This document shows positions 33,045 to 42,053 of a stretch of 46,994 nt of DNA, one piece after another; the stretch's first letter is position 1, and each line of letters starts with the position of its first letter. The translations under genes were made by a program, and so were the position numbers. Source of the stretch: an uncultured Pseudomonadota bacterium (GTDB taxonomy: Bacteria > Pseudomonadota > Gammaproteobacteria > Burkholderiales > Methylophilaceae). The DNA lies in assembly GCA_903876765.1 (NCBI GenBank), contig CAIRBH010000014.1, positions 1 to 46,994 on the forward strand. Reading direction: 5' to 3'. The notes below the pieces were generated by a model. That model worked only from the letters and a program-made list of their open reading frames with translations. It was not told where the DNA came from and made no database searches.

Positions 33045-33948
33045 TTTGTCTAATTCACCTTCAGCTACCTCCAATTTTATCGCTCCCTTACAAGGCATAG
33101 TGGTAGCCGCTTACGGCAAGCGCTTTAAAGTGGAACTACCCGACAAAAAACGTATTAGTTGCGTCACGCGCGGCAAAAAAACTGATCTAGCCTGCGGTGA
33201 CATTGTGACCTTAGACCTTACCGATAAACATGAAGGCGTCATTGAAAGCACGCTAGCACGTAAAACCTTGCTGTACCGAAGCAACGCATTTAAAAGCAAA
33301 ATATTGGCTGCTAACGTGACACAAATTATTATCGTACTTGCCACTCAACCCAGCTTTTATGAAGCTTTACTCAATCGCTGCCTAATTGCCGCTGAAGCGG
33401 CCAATATCAAGCCACTGATCGTACTCAACAAATGTGATTTAGCCGATACCAGTGAAGCAAAACAAAAACTTGCACTCTACACTTCACTTGGTTATCAAGT
33501 GCTGGCACTGTCGGCAAAAGAAGATATTTCTGCACTTAAGCCTTACCTAGAGGGTGAAGCGAGTATTTTAGTCGGTCAATCAGGCATGGGGAAATCTACC
33601 ATCATCAACGCGTTATTGCCTAACGAAGATGTAAGAACGCGAGAAGTGAGCCATACGCTAGACAGTGGTAAGCACACCACCACCGCCGCGCACTTGTACC
33701 ATATTAACGAACATAGTCAGCTCATAGACTCGCCTGGCCTGCAAGAATTCGGCCTGCATCATCTTAGTACCAGCGAGCTAGAACATGCTTTTATCGAATT
33801 TAGGCCCTATTTGGGTCAATGTAGATTTAATAATTGCAAACATTTGCAAGAGCCAGACTGTGCAATCAAAGATGGCAAATCTAGCGGCAAAATAACAGCT
33901 GAGCGATTGGCTATTTATCAAATGCTGCGCACGGAAATATCTCATTAA
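33034..33948 (+). CDS. rsgA: Ribosome small-subunit-dependent GTPase RsgA
   Basis: The 304-residue protein has the circularly permuted GTPase order: NKCD (G4), then GQSGMGKST (G1), then DSPG (G3). An N-terminal OB fold (GIVVAAYGKRFKVEL) precedes it and a C-terminal zinc knuckle CRFNNCKHLQEPDC follows. It assists late maturation of the 30S subunit. No ATG precedes the conserved part; the start must be TTG 33034 (overlapping the cytochrome stop) or TTG 33046. The unusual start codon suggests low, coupled translation. Confidence 0.93.
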   Translation: MLNNLSNSPSATSNFIAPLQGIVVAAYGKRFKVELPDKKRISCVTRGKKTDLACGDIVTLDLTDKHEGVIESTLARKTLLYRSNAFKSKILAANVTQIIIVLATQPSFYEALLNRCLIAAEAANIKPLIVLNKCDLADTSEAKQKLALYTSLGYQVLALSAKEDISALKPYLEGEASILVGQSGMGKSTIINALLPNEDVRTREVSHTLDSGKHTTTAAHLYHINEHSQLIDSPGLQEFGLHHLSTSELEHAFIEFRPYLGQCRFNNCKHLQEPDCAIKDGKSSGKITAERLAIYQMLRTEISH

Positions 33949-34011
33949 GCGATTACCTAGGTGAAGTCCAGTGTGCATAAAAGCGACTAAATAAATTAGC
34001 CTGACTTGGCG

Positions 34012-34017
34012 TATAAT
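34012..34017 (+). promoter_or_regulatory. Probable -10 element of queD
   Basis: A perfect TATAAT lies 30 bp before the queD ATG. No good -35 is found at 16-18 bp, so this is a tentative call based on the hexamer and position only. Confidence 0.35.
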
Positions 34018-34047
34018 CGCAGCATACTTTTACTTTAAGTCAGCCTC

Positions 34048-34488
34048 ATGCAAATCACTACCCGCCTAGAATTTGACGCTGGACACCGCATCCCCAGTCA
34101 TAAAAGCCAATGCAAGAATTTACATGGGCATCGCTATGCGATAGAAATCACCCTATCTGGCGACATCATTAGCCGTGCCGACGCTTCAGAAAACGGCATG
34201 GTGATGGATTTCTCTGACGTCAAAGCCATTGCTAAATCATCCTTGGTTGATGTCTGGGACCATGCTTTTTTAGTCTATCAGCATGATTTAGAAGTGTTGA
34301 ATTTTTTAAATAGCCTAGACAACCATAAAACCGTGATATTTCCTACGGTGCCGACTGCTGAAAATATGGCGACCGAGGCATTTAATATTTTAAAAAACAA
34401 ATACCAAGATACTTATGGCACGCACTTAAAGCTGGAAAAAGTGCGTTTATACGAAACCCCTAACAATTGGGCAGATGCACTAGGTTAA
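34048..34488 (+). CDS. queD: 6-carboxy-5,6,7,8-tetrahydropterin synthase
   Basis: The 146-residue protein is a QueD/PTPS-family enzyme of queuosine synthesis, acting after GTP cyclohydrolase. Zinc-binding histidines are in FDAGHRI and HGHRY, the catalytic Cys in SQCKNLHGH, plus the DHAFL and PTAENMA segments. Its length is slightly above the 121 of E. coli QueD. It follows rsgA by 99 bp and converges on rfbB. No other que gene is adjacent, though queG is elsewhere in the window. Confidence 0.93.
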   Translation: MQITTRLEFDAGHRIPSHKSQCKNLHGHRYAIEITLSGDIISRADASENGMVMDFSDVKAIAKSSLVDVWDHAFLVYQHDLEVLNFLNSLDNHKTVIFPTVPTAENMATEAFNILKNKYQDTYGTHLKLEKVRLYETPNNWADALG

Positions 34489-34505
34489 AGCCAAGCTATC
34501 GCTTA

Positions 34506-35594
34506 TCAGGCAAGTTCCTCGCCACGCTCTGCATATTGTTTTTGTACCCATTGGCGATAATCACCACTGGTGACATTATTGACCCAAGCTTGATTATCTA
34601 AATACCAATTCACCGTTTTTTCGATGCCCGATTCAAAGCTCTCCTTTGGTTTCCAGCCTAATTGCTTGGCGATTTTACTGGCATCAATCGCATAGCGCTG
34701 GTCATGCCCTGGCCTATCTTCAACAAAAGTAATTTGCTGGGCGTAAGATTTGCCATCTGCTCGTGGTTTTTTGATGTCTAAAATGCTGCATAGCGTTTTT
34801 ACCACCTCAATATTCGGCTGCTCATTCCAGCCACCTATGTTATAAACCTCTCCCACTTTCCCTGCCTCCAACACCCTTCTAATTGCCGCACAATGGTCGG
34901 TAACATACAACCAATCGCGTATCTGTTGGCCAGTGCCATAGATAGGCAAATCCTTACCCGCCAACGCATTGTGAATCACCAAGGGTATTAATTTTTCAGG
35001 AAAATGATGGGGTCCGTAATTGTTAGAGCAATTCGTGGTCAAGGTAGGCAAGCCATAAGTGTGGTGATAAGCCCGCACCAAATGGTCTGAGGCGGCCTTA
35101 GAAGCAGAATACGGGCTATTAGGTGCGTAACTATGACTTTCACTAAATGCGGGCTCATCTTTAGCCAACGAGCCGTAGACTTCATCGGTAGAGACGTGTA
35201 AAAAGCGGAATTGCGGCTTATCTTCCTCAGCCAAATCAGCCCAATAAGCGCGGGCCACCTCTAATAAATGAAAAGTCCCGACCACGTTAGTTTGAATAAA
35301 GTCTTCAGGCCCATGAATAGAGCGGTCTACATGGCTTTCTGCTGCAAAATTGACGATGGCTACTGGCTGATGTTCATGCAAGAGCTGGTTGATTAATGCT
35401 TGATCGCCAATATCGCCATGGATAAAAAGATGTTGTGGATGATGGCGCACAGAGGCTAAATTCTCTAAATTGCCCGCGTAGGTCAATTTGTCTAAGTTGA
35501 TAATCTTGCCTAATCCGAGTTTAAGCCATTCCAAGACAAAATTAGCGCCAATAAAGCCTGCGCCGCCTGTGACGATAATCGTTTTTTCTCTCAT
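34506..35594 (-). CDS. rfbB: dTDP-glucose 4,6-dehydratase
   Basis: The 362-residue short-chain dehydrogenase has the NAD site GGAGFIGANF, VNFAAESHVDRSI, STDEVYGS, the YSASKAASD catalytic Tyr/Lys and NCSNNYGP. It makes dTDP-4-keto-6-deoxyglucose, the precursor of dTDP-rhamnose and related sugars. It starts 1 bp after the dnaQ stop, so it is probably on the same transcript. Its usual partners rfbA, rfbC and rfbD are not to its right; they may lie elsewhere. Confidence 0.93.
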   Translation of the reverse strand: MREKTIIVTGGAGFIGANFVLEWLKLGLGKIINLDKLTYAGNLENLASVRHHPQHLFIHGDIGDQALINQLLHEHQPVAIVNFAAESHVDRSIHGPEDFIQTNVVGTFHLLEVARAYWADLAEEDKPQFRFLHVSTDEVYGSLAKDEPAFSESHSYAPNSPYSASKAASDHLVRAYHHTYGLPTLTTNCSNNYGPHHFPEKLIPLVIHNALAGKDLPIYGTGQQIRDWLYVTDHCAAIRRVLEAGKVGEVYNIGGWNEQPNIEVVKTLCSILDIKKPRADGKSYAQQITFVEDRPGHDQRYAIDASKIAKQLGWKPKESFESGIEKTVNWYLDNQAWVNNVTSGDYRQWVQKQYAERGEELA

Positions 35595-35595
35595 A

Positions 35596-36324
35596 TTAAT
35601 TTTCTGCTTTTTCTAAATTGCTTGCGGTTTCTAGCGTTTGCCATAAACAATCGCCAGATTTAGCCAAAGTGGTCAGATAAGCTTGATGCGCTTCAACTTC
35701 CGCAGCGCTAGCAAGTTGAATTGGCAAGGCTTGCTGGATAACTGGACTTGTGCCCGTATTTATTTCTTTATGTGGCCTATCTAACTCCATCATCAAGCTG
35801 TCTTGCCCACGGGTCATGGCCATATACACATCGGCTAACAACTCCGCATCCAGCAAAGCGCCATGCAAGGTACGTCTTGAGTTATCAATGCCAAAGTGTC
35901 GGCAAAGCGCATCTAAGCTATTACGCTGACCTGGGCGCATTTCTTTGGCAATTTTTAAGGTATCGGTGACTTTTGCCACCACTTCTTCAACTGGCTGATG
36001 CTCGATTAAACCAAATTCACAGTTTAAAAAGCCCACATCAAATGGCGCGTTGTGCATAATTAACTCGGCGTCGGCAATAAATGCGATCAACTCTTTTGCA
36101 ATATCAGCAAAGCGCGGTTTGTCTTGCAGAAATTCTAGCGAGATGCCATGCACTTCTTGTGCCCCTTGGTCTATCTCACGCTCAGGGTTTAAGTAATAGT
36201 GAAAATGTTGCTTAGTCAATCGACGATTAACCACTTCAACCGCCGCCACTTCAATGATGCGGTGGCCCTGCGCATGGTATAAACCCGTGGTTTCAGTATC
36301 TAAGAAAATTTGACGCATTAGCAA
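35596..36324 (-). CDS. dnaQ: DNA polymerase III epsilon subunit (proofreading exonuclease)
   Basis: The 242-residue protein has the DEDDh exonuclease motifs [19 protein letters not shown] and [16 protein letters not shown]-terminal tail in relatives binds the alpha subunit. It proofreads replication errors. It overlaps rnhA by 7 bp. The rnhA-dnaQ pairing is a classic proteobacterial neighbourhood, divergent in E. coli but here co-directional. Confidence 0.95.
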   Translation of the reverse strand: MLMRQIFLDTETTGLYHAQGHRIIEVAAVEVVNRRLTKQHFHYYLNPEREIDQGAQEVHGISLEFLQDKPRFADIAKELIAFIADAELIMHNAPFDVGFLNCEFGLIEHQPVEEVVAKVTDTLKIAKEMRPGQRNSLDALCRHFGIDNSRRTLHGALLDAELLADVYMAMTRGQDSLMMELDRPHKEINTGTSPVIQQALPIQLASAAEVEAHQAYLTTLAKSGDCLWQTLETASNLEKAEN

Positions 36325-36776
36325 TTGCCTCCTTGCAAAATTTGTTCTACACCCTTATTGGCTAGCATGTCTGCCCGCTCGTTTCCTGCATTGCCCGCAT
36401 GGCCTTTTACCCAAATCCACTGCACAGTATGTTGCTGAGCCAGCACGTCTAGCACGCGCCATAAATCGTCATTTTTAACTGGCTTTTTATCTGCGGTGCG
36501 CCAATTACGAGCTTTCCAGCCAATAATCCATTCAGAAATGCCTTTTTGTACATAAACAGAATCGGTAAATACTTTTGCATGGCAAGTACGATTTAATGCC
36601 TCTAAAGCCCGAATCACCGCGGTTAGCTCCATACGATTATTAGTCGTTAACAACTCACCGCCAAATAATTCTTTCTCATTACCTGCATAGCTAATCCAAG
36701 CGCCCCAGCCGCCTGGCCCAGGATTACCTTTACACGCTCCATCGGCATATATTTCGACTTCTTTATGACTGCTCAT
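36318..36776 (-). CDS. rnhA: Ribonuclease HI
   Basis: The 152-residue enzyme degrades the RNA of RNA-DNA hybrids. The four acidic catalytic residues are in [35 protein letters not shown] and GNERADMLA. Its length matches E. coli RNase HI (155). It follows the YafS-like gene by 57 bp and overlaps dnaQ. Confidence 0.97.
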   Translation of the reverse strand: MSSHKEVEIYADGACKGNPGPGGWGAWISYAGNEKELFGGELLTTNNRMELTAVIRALEALNRTCHAKVFTDSVYVQKGISEWIIGWKARNWRTADKKPVKNDDLWRVLDVLAQQHTVQWIWVKGHAGNAGNERADMLANKGVEQILQGGNC

Positions 36777-36833
36777 ATTATTTGAAACTGCCTTTATTCA
36801 ATGATAAAAATTTGTAGGGCGATATTGACTGGC

Positions 36834-37631
36834 TTATTTTAAAATTTCTGATTGTGCTGGCTTAGACTGAGAAGGTTTCGTTTTCGGTTGCACCGCAATC
36901 AAACTTGATTTTAAAGGAGTCTTCCAATTTGGCTTAATAGGCGTCATACCGACCACCCGTTTTTTTGCCACAATAAAATACACACCGCCTAATTTTGTGC
37001 AGCAGCGCTCGCTTATTTTATCCATAAAAGCAAAACGTTGATGCCAAGCCGCTTGCTCAAAAGGCGGAATGTGGCCGCACATGGTCACAGACACCACCTC
37101 AAAGCCTAGCAAGGTCAGCCAATCTTTTAAACGTGGCAACGCAATAAAATTGCCATGCCACGGGTAACTCGCTTGTTTAAACAAAATTTTCTTTAAGGCT
37201 GAAGTCAAGCCCCAAGCGCTGTGCGGGTTAAAACCTGAAATTAATAAATGTCCATCTGGCATCATGACTCTAGACGCCTCACGCAAGGTTTGATGGGGCC
37301 TTGGGCTAAACTCTAACCGATGTGGTAATAGCAATAAATCTAGGCTCATTTCAGCAAAAGGTAAAAAATCATCACTGCCAGCCACATCATAGTCAAATTG
37401 CTGACCACTAAAATGTGCACCTGCCGAATTATCCATGGCGTCTGCCAATTTGTAGCGATTAGGCATACGTGAGTTGCTGAGCAAATCCATTTGCAAACAG
37501 CCCATTTGTACAGCATTAAATCCAAATAAATGAAACACAGCGTGGTCATACAGACTATGCTCTTGAGTCTGCAAATATTGTCCCGCTATGGATCGCATCC
37601 AAAAAGATGATAGCTGAGTGGCTATTGACAT
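36834..37631 (-). CDS. YafS-like SAM-dependent methyltransferase
   Basis: The 265-residue protein resembles the class I methyltransferases encoded next to gloB and rnhA in many proteobacteria (YafS in E. coli). The start region FWMRSIAGQYLQTQE, FGFNAVQMG and the post-motif REASRVMMPDGHLLISGFNP are typical. The canonical SAM GxGxG loop is not obvious, which is common in this family. The C-terminus is a Lys/Pro/Ser-rich tail. ATG 37631 is preferred over 37598 because the conserved Trp lies before the second Met. Substrate is unknown. It is divergent from gloB with a 29-bp gap. Confidence 0.78.
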   Translation of the reverse strand: MSIATQLSSFWMRSIAGQYLQTQEHSLYDHAVFHLFGFNAVQMGCLQMDLLSNSRMPNRYKLADAMDNSAGAHFSGQQFDYDVAGSDDFLPFAEMSLDLLLLPHRLEFSPRPHQTLREASRVMMPDGHLLISGFNPHSAWGLTSALKKILFKQASYPWHGNFIALPRLKDWLTLLGFEVVSVTMCGHIPPFEQAAWHQRFAFMDKISERCCTKLGGVYFIVAKKRVVGMTPIKPNWKTPLKSSLIAVQPKTKPSQSKPAQSEILK

Positions 37632-37660
37632 TTAGACCAGTAAAACAAATGATAGTAGTT

Positions 37661-38440
37661 ATGCAACATAATTTACAAATTATACCTATTCCTGCATTCA
37701 AGGATAATTATATCTGGCTAATTCATAATGGCCAGCAAGCACTGGTCGTTGACCCGGGCGATGCCACACCGGTGCTACAAGCTCTGCAACAGCTAAATCT
37801 GCGCCTAAACACCATACTCATCACCCATCATCACCATGACCATATAGATGGCGTATCTGACTTAGTTGCTGCGTATCCCCATGTAAAAATTTATGCCCCG
37901 CGATTAGAACACTACGCTTTTGCTCATCGTTCAGTGCATGAGTTAACTAACATTAGTGTGGATGACTTAAAGCTTAATTTTACCGTAATGAGTCTGCCTG
38001 GTCACACTTTAGGCCATGTTGCCTATTATGCTGAGCAAGCCAGTGGTAAACATTTATTATTTTGTGGTGACACGCTGTTTGGCGCAGGTTGCGGCCGCTT
38101 ATTTGAAGGAACGCCAGCGCAGATGTACCAATCACTGCAAAAATTGGCCGCATTACCGCCTACAACTCAGGTGTATTGTACACATGAATATACCCTGCAT
38201 AATATCAACTTTGCATTAGACCTTGAACCCAACAACCCAGCGCTTACCGAACGTTACTACCATACGCAAAAATTGCGAGAAGCTAAGCATGCCAGCCTAC
38301 CCTCTAACATGGCATTAGAACTGGCGACCAATCCATTTTTGCGCTGCCATTCGACTGAAATTCAAAATGCAGTCGGCCTTAAAAACGCCAGTGATTTAGA
38401 TGTATTTACTCATGTAAGAGAACGTAGAAATCGTTATTAA
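37661..38440 (+). CDS. gloB: Hydroxyacylglutathione hydrolase (glyoxalase II)
   Basis: The 259-residue protein (ATG 37661; longer in-frame starts exist at 37649 and 37607) has the start IIPIPAFKDNYIWLI and the binuclear metal site THHHHDHIDG (55-64). Further marks are LPGHTLGHVAYY, FCGDTLFGAGCGR, and YCTHEYT. It hydrolyses S-lactoylglutathione to lactate and glutathione, and in methylotrophs may also serve glutathione-linked aldehyde detoxification. It is followed after 184 bp by mltD, as in E. coli. Confidence 0.95.
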   Translation: MQHNLQIIPIPAFKDNYIWLIHNGQQALVVDPGDATPVLQALQQLNLRLNTILITHHHHDHIDGVSDLVAAYPHVKIYAPRLEHYAFAHRSVHELTNISVDDLKLNFTVMSLPGHTLGHVAYYAEQASGKHLLFCGDTLFGAGCGRLFEGTPAQMYQSLQKLAALPPTTQVYCTHEYTLHNINFALDLEPNNPALTERYYHTQKLREAKHASLPSNMALELATNPFLRCHSTEIQNAVGLKNASDLDVFTHVRERRNRY

Positions 38441-38488
38441 TCATTAAGATATAAAGCTATTTTAATGTAGTTATTAAATATATTTAAC

Positions 38489-38518
38489 TTGACTTTGACT
38501 GCCTGCTTTGGTTAGTAT
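38489..38518 (+). promoter_or_regulatory. Possible sigma70 promoter for mltD
   Basis: TTGACT (38489-38494) and TAGTAT (38513-38518) are separated by 18 bp in the gloB-mltD gap. The transcript would start near 38525, leaving a leader of about 100 nt before the mltD ATG. Nothing else was recognised in this 184-bp gap. Confidence 0.4.
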
Positions 38519-38624
38519 GTGACAATCTTTTGACGATAAACGCTAGCATGTTTTATGTTGATTTTCGTGCCAGCGTCACTTTACGTGTCAGTTTATTAGC
38601 AGACTACAACGCAATAATTTTTCT

Positions 38625-40331
38625 ATGCCCTCTAAGCAATCATTGACTAAACTTTCAACTCAACTTATCACATTTACCATTTTAACCATCACTGCATTCA
38701 TCTGCCTGCCGGTGTATGCCGAATCTAATGTTGCTGGTGAAGAAATTACCATCACCTCTGATGACGCGCTAAAACCTAGTGTTAAAGACTTGGGCGCGGC
38801 AGAAAATTTGACAGCAAAAAAGATGAATGACTATAGGCTGAGCAATACTCTGGAAGCGCAAACACCATCCCAAGAGGACAGCAGTAGCCAGCAAGAAGTC
38901 ATTAACATAGGCAGTGAGGACCTATGGCAACGCATAAAAAACGGTTACGCCATGCCAGACTCCAATTCCAGCCTAGTCGCTAATCATGAAAATTGGTATA
39001 GCTCACGTCCAGACTACATTAGGCGCATGGTTGAGCGCAGCCAAAAATACTTATTCCATATTGTAGAAGAAGTAGAAAAACGTGGCATGCCCACAGAAAT
39101 TGCGCTACTGCCCATGATAGAAAGCGCCTATAACCCACAGGCTTATTCTACTAGCCATGCCTCTGGCATTTGGCAATTCATTCCATCTACTGGGAAAGAT
39201 TTTGGTCTTAAACAAAATTGGTGGGTAGATAACCGGCGTAATGTAGTGATTGCAACCGATGCAGCACTGACCTACCTGCAAAAACTATATGGCATGTTTG
39301 GTTCATGGGATTTGGCGCTGGCCGCATACAATGCGGGCGAAGGCACTGTGGGGCGAGCTATAGAACGTAACCGCAAGTTAGGCCTAGCTACTGATTATGA
39401 GAGCTTAAATTTACCGCCAGAAACCAAAAATTATGTGCCTAAATTACAGGCCATTAAAAACTTAATGACCAACCCTGGCAAATATGGCCTAAAAATCCAA
39501 ACGATAGCTAATACCGCTTATTTCGCAAAAGTTACTGCGCCATTACAAATTGATGCGCATTTAGCCGCTAAGCTAGCTGAGATTAGTGATGAAGAATTTC
39601 TGGCGCTTAATCCTAGCAATAACCGCCCTGTCATCACTAATAATGGTGAAAAGCACGAGTTACTATTGCCAATTTTAGCTGCTCAAACTTTTAGAGAAAA
39701 TTTAGCTAACTACAATAAACCGCTAGTCAGCTGGCAGACCTACTTTGCTAAACGTGGTGAACGTATGGAAAAAATTGCCGCAAAATTTGGCATTCAACTC
39801 TCAAAGTTGCGACATATTAATAATTTGCCTAGCCAAAATAAGATAAAAAAATCTTCTACCATATTAGTGCCTAATGGCAACAAGTCTGACTTCAGCCCCA
39901 CTGATGTAGATAACAGCCCAGCATTACCAGATGCGCAAAGCAATCATCAAATCAGCACCCAACAAGCATCAGACAATATCAACTTAACCGCCATGGATCT
40001 GGCCAATGCTGAGAAAATATCTGAAAATAATAAAAGTAAAATTGAACCTGTAAGCAGCCGCAATATCATACATAAAGTTAAAAAAGCTCAAACGATCTAT
40101 GCCATCGCTAAGCTTTATGGCGTGAGTGTTCAGCAGATAGTAGAATCTAACTCACTGACAAATAAGCAAGTTAAAGTTGGGCAATTGCTCATAATAAATA
40201 TCAGCAATGAATACCAAGCTGAGGGTAAAGTTAATAACAAAAAAAATAAGATTACTGGCAAGGCTAAGCGTCTGGCTAATGCTAAAACAAAAAGTGCTAA
40301 AACAAAAAATGTATCCTCTAAAAAGAAGTGA
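38625..40331 (+). CDS. mltD: Membrane-bound lytic murein transglycosylase D
   Basis: The 568-residue protein has an N-terminal hydrophobic signal (about 15-35, without a clear lipobox), an acidic linker, a goose-type lysozyme/SLT domain and LysM repeats. In the SLT domain the catalytic Glu166 is in LLPMIESAYNP, followed by ASGIWQFIPSTG and ALAAYNAGEGTV. LysM repeats lie near 370-410 and 480-525 (HKVKKAQTIYAIAKLYGVSV region). It cleaves peptidoglycan with 1,6-anhydro ring formation. The last 35 residues are extremely Lys-rich, unlike E. coli MltD. gloB lies directly upstream. Confidence 0.93.
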   Translation: MPSKQSLTKLSTQLITFTILTITAFICLPVYAESNVAGEEITITSDDALKPSVKDLGAAENLTAKKMNDYRLSNTLEAQTPSQEDSSSQQEVINIGSEDLWQRIKNGYAMPDSNSSLVANHENWYSSRPDYIRRMVERSQKYLFHIVEEVEKRGMPTEIALLPMIESAYNPQAYSTSHASGIWQFIPSTGKDFGLKQNWWVDNRRNVVIATDAALTYLQKLYGMFGSWDLALAAYNAGEGTVGRAIERNRKLGLATDYESLNLPPETKNYVPKLQAIKNLMTNPGKYGLKIQTIANTAYFAKVTAPLQIDAHLAAKLAEISDEEFLALNPSNNRPVITNNGEKHELLLPILAAQTFRENLANYNKPLVSWQTYFAKRGERMEKIAAKFGIQLSKLRHINNLPSQNKIKKSSTILVPNGNKSDFSPTDVDNSPALPDAQSNHQISTQQASDNINLTAMDLANAEKISENNKSKIEPVSSRNIIHKVKKAQTIYAIAKLYGVSVQQIVESNSLTNKQVKVGQLLIINISNEYQAEGKVNNKKNKITGKAKRLANAKTKSAKTKNVSSKKK

Positions 40332-40366
40332 CGTCCATAACAAATAATTGAAATGCCTTTTAGCGA

Positions 40367-42043
40367 ATGTTACTCAATATTGATCAAAATAGATTTTTAA
40401 AGCCATGGCTTGTGCTGTCGTTTTTAATGCTTATCACGGCATGTGAGAATTCATCCTCAAGTAGGCCAAGCGGTCATGTGACTGATTTCAGTCAGCATTA
40501 CCCTGCCAGCAATGGTGGTATGCTGGTAGATGCAATGACTGGTGAACCTAGCGGGCTAATCGCGATGATTGCAGGGGAGTCGGCGGCATCAGCGATTGCA
40601 GGCAATATATTTAACAGCCTACTTAAATATGACAAAAATCTAGATTTAACGGGCGAACTAGCTAAATCTTGGGACATTTCCAGTGACCAAAGAACCATTA
40701 CTTTCCATCTAAAACCGCAATTAAAATGGGCAGATAACCAGCCCTTAACCAGCGATGACGTGTTATTTACTTGGCAAAAAGTCACCGATGAGAAAACTCG
40801 CACGCCTTACGGTTCAGATTTTAAATTGGTGATCAAGGCCGAAACGCCAGATGCTAATACATTTAAAGTGACTTATGCCGTGCCTTATGCACCAGCACTA
40901 GATACTTGGGCTGGTTTGCATATTCTGCCCAAGCACTTACTCAAAGATCAAGACATCAACACCACCGCATTTTCCCGCAATCCAGTTGGCAGCCATTACT
41001 ACAAATTGGATCGCTGGAAAAATGGCCAATACCTCAAGCTCACTCGCAATAATAATGCTACGCAAGGGCAAGCCAGAATAGACTCTTTACTCTCACGCAT
41101 TATTCCTGATAAAGCCTCGCAATTTTTAGAGCTTAGCGCAGATAATATAGATTCCATGGGTTTGAACCCCATACAATACGCACGAATTTTTCCTGCGCGG
41201 CCAGATCTTAATCACCATATCGCCTTATACAAAGAGCTGGGTAATAGCTATACCTATATGGGCTTTAATCTTAAGCGTAAGCCGTTTGACGATATTCGCG
41301 TGCGCCAAGCCATTAACTATGCAATAGACAAACAAGAAATCATTGATGGTGTGCTGTTGGGCCTTGGCGAGCCAGTGGCATCGCCTTATAAGCCAGGCAC
41401 AAGATGGAGTAACCCCGCACTTAAGCCTTACCCTTACGACCCCAACAAGGCCAGAGACTTATTGAAAGCGGCAGGTTATGTAGATCACGACGGTGATGGT
41501 ATTTTAGATAAAGATGGCAAGCCCTTTAGCTTTGAAATTTTAACTAACCAGAATAAAGAACGTGAAATGACCGCTGTATTGATACAGCGCCGACTAAAAG
41601 ATATTGGCATTAACGCCAATATTCGCGTACTAGAATGGGCAAGCTTCTTGGGCCGCTTCATCAAACCCAAAGCATTTGACGTGGTAGTTTTAGGCTGGGG
41701 CTTATCATTAGACCCTGATCAATACAGTATTTGGCATTCTAGCCAACAAGCCCCAGGCCAATTTAATTTTATTGGATATAGCAACCCACAGGCTGATAAG
41801 CTACTCGAGGCTGGCCGAATAGAACTTGACCCTGAAAAACGCATGAAAATTTACCACGAATTTTCAAAAATATTACTCGATGATAGCCCCGTAGTTTACT
41901 TATCCGCGGGCTATGGCTTATCGGCCATTCATAAGCGGATAAGTGGCATCAGCAACCCCGCTCCGCCTGCTGGTATAGGCCATAATACTTATGAGTGGTA
42001 TATTCCAAAAGCTTACGCTCGCAACGAAATCAATGAACAATAA
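40367..42043 (+). CDS. Oligopeptide-type ABC transporter substrate-binding lipoprotein
   Basis: The 558-residue protein is an SBP_bac_5 family (DppA/OppA-like) binding protein with a lipobox LITAC (Cys26). Family regions are DLTGELAKSWDISSDQRTITFHLKP, the DDVLFTWQ segment and QAINYAIDKQEIIDGVLLGLGEP. A DHDGDGILDKDGKPF calcium-loop-like stretch is usual in this family. It should capture peptides or similar ligands in the periplasm for the two permeases encoded downstream (10-bp gap). Ligand specificity cannot be read. Confidence 0.9.
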   Translation: MLLNIDQNRFLKPWLVLSFLMLITACENSSSSRPSGHVTDFSQHYPASNGGMLVDAMTGEPSGLIAMIAGESAASAIAGNIFNSLLKYDKNLDLTGELAKSWDISSDQRTITFHLKPQLKWADNQPLTSDDVLFTWQKVTDEKTRTPYGSDFKLVIKAETPDANTFKVTYAVPYAPALDTWAGLHILPKHLLKDQDINTTAFSRNPVGSHYYKLDRWKNGQYLKLTRNNNATQGQARIDSLLSRIIPDKASQFLELSADNIDSMGLNPIQYARIFPARPDLNHHIALYKELGNSYTYMGFNLKRKPFDDIRVRQAINYAIDKQEIIDGVLLGLGEPVASPYKPGTRWSNPALKPYPYDPNKARDLLKAAGYVDHDGDGILDKDGKPFSFEILTNQNKEREMTAVLIQRRLKDIGINANIRVLEWASFLGRFIKPKAFDVVVLGWGLSLDPDQYSIWHSSQQAPGQFNFIGYSNPQADKLLEAGRIELDPEKRMKIYHEFSKILLDDSPVVYLSAGYGLSAIHKRISGISNPAPPAGIGHNTYEWYIPKAYARNEINEQ

Positions 42044-42053
42044 TAGTTAAATT

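Noticed and set aside
41480-41524. EF-hand-like DxDxDG loop in the ABC substrate-binding protein
   Set aside because: A D-G-D-G-I stretch is common in SBP_bac_5 proteins and is not a sign of a domain fusion or special calcium control.
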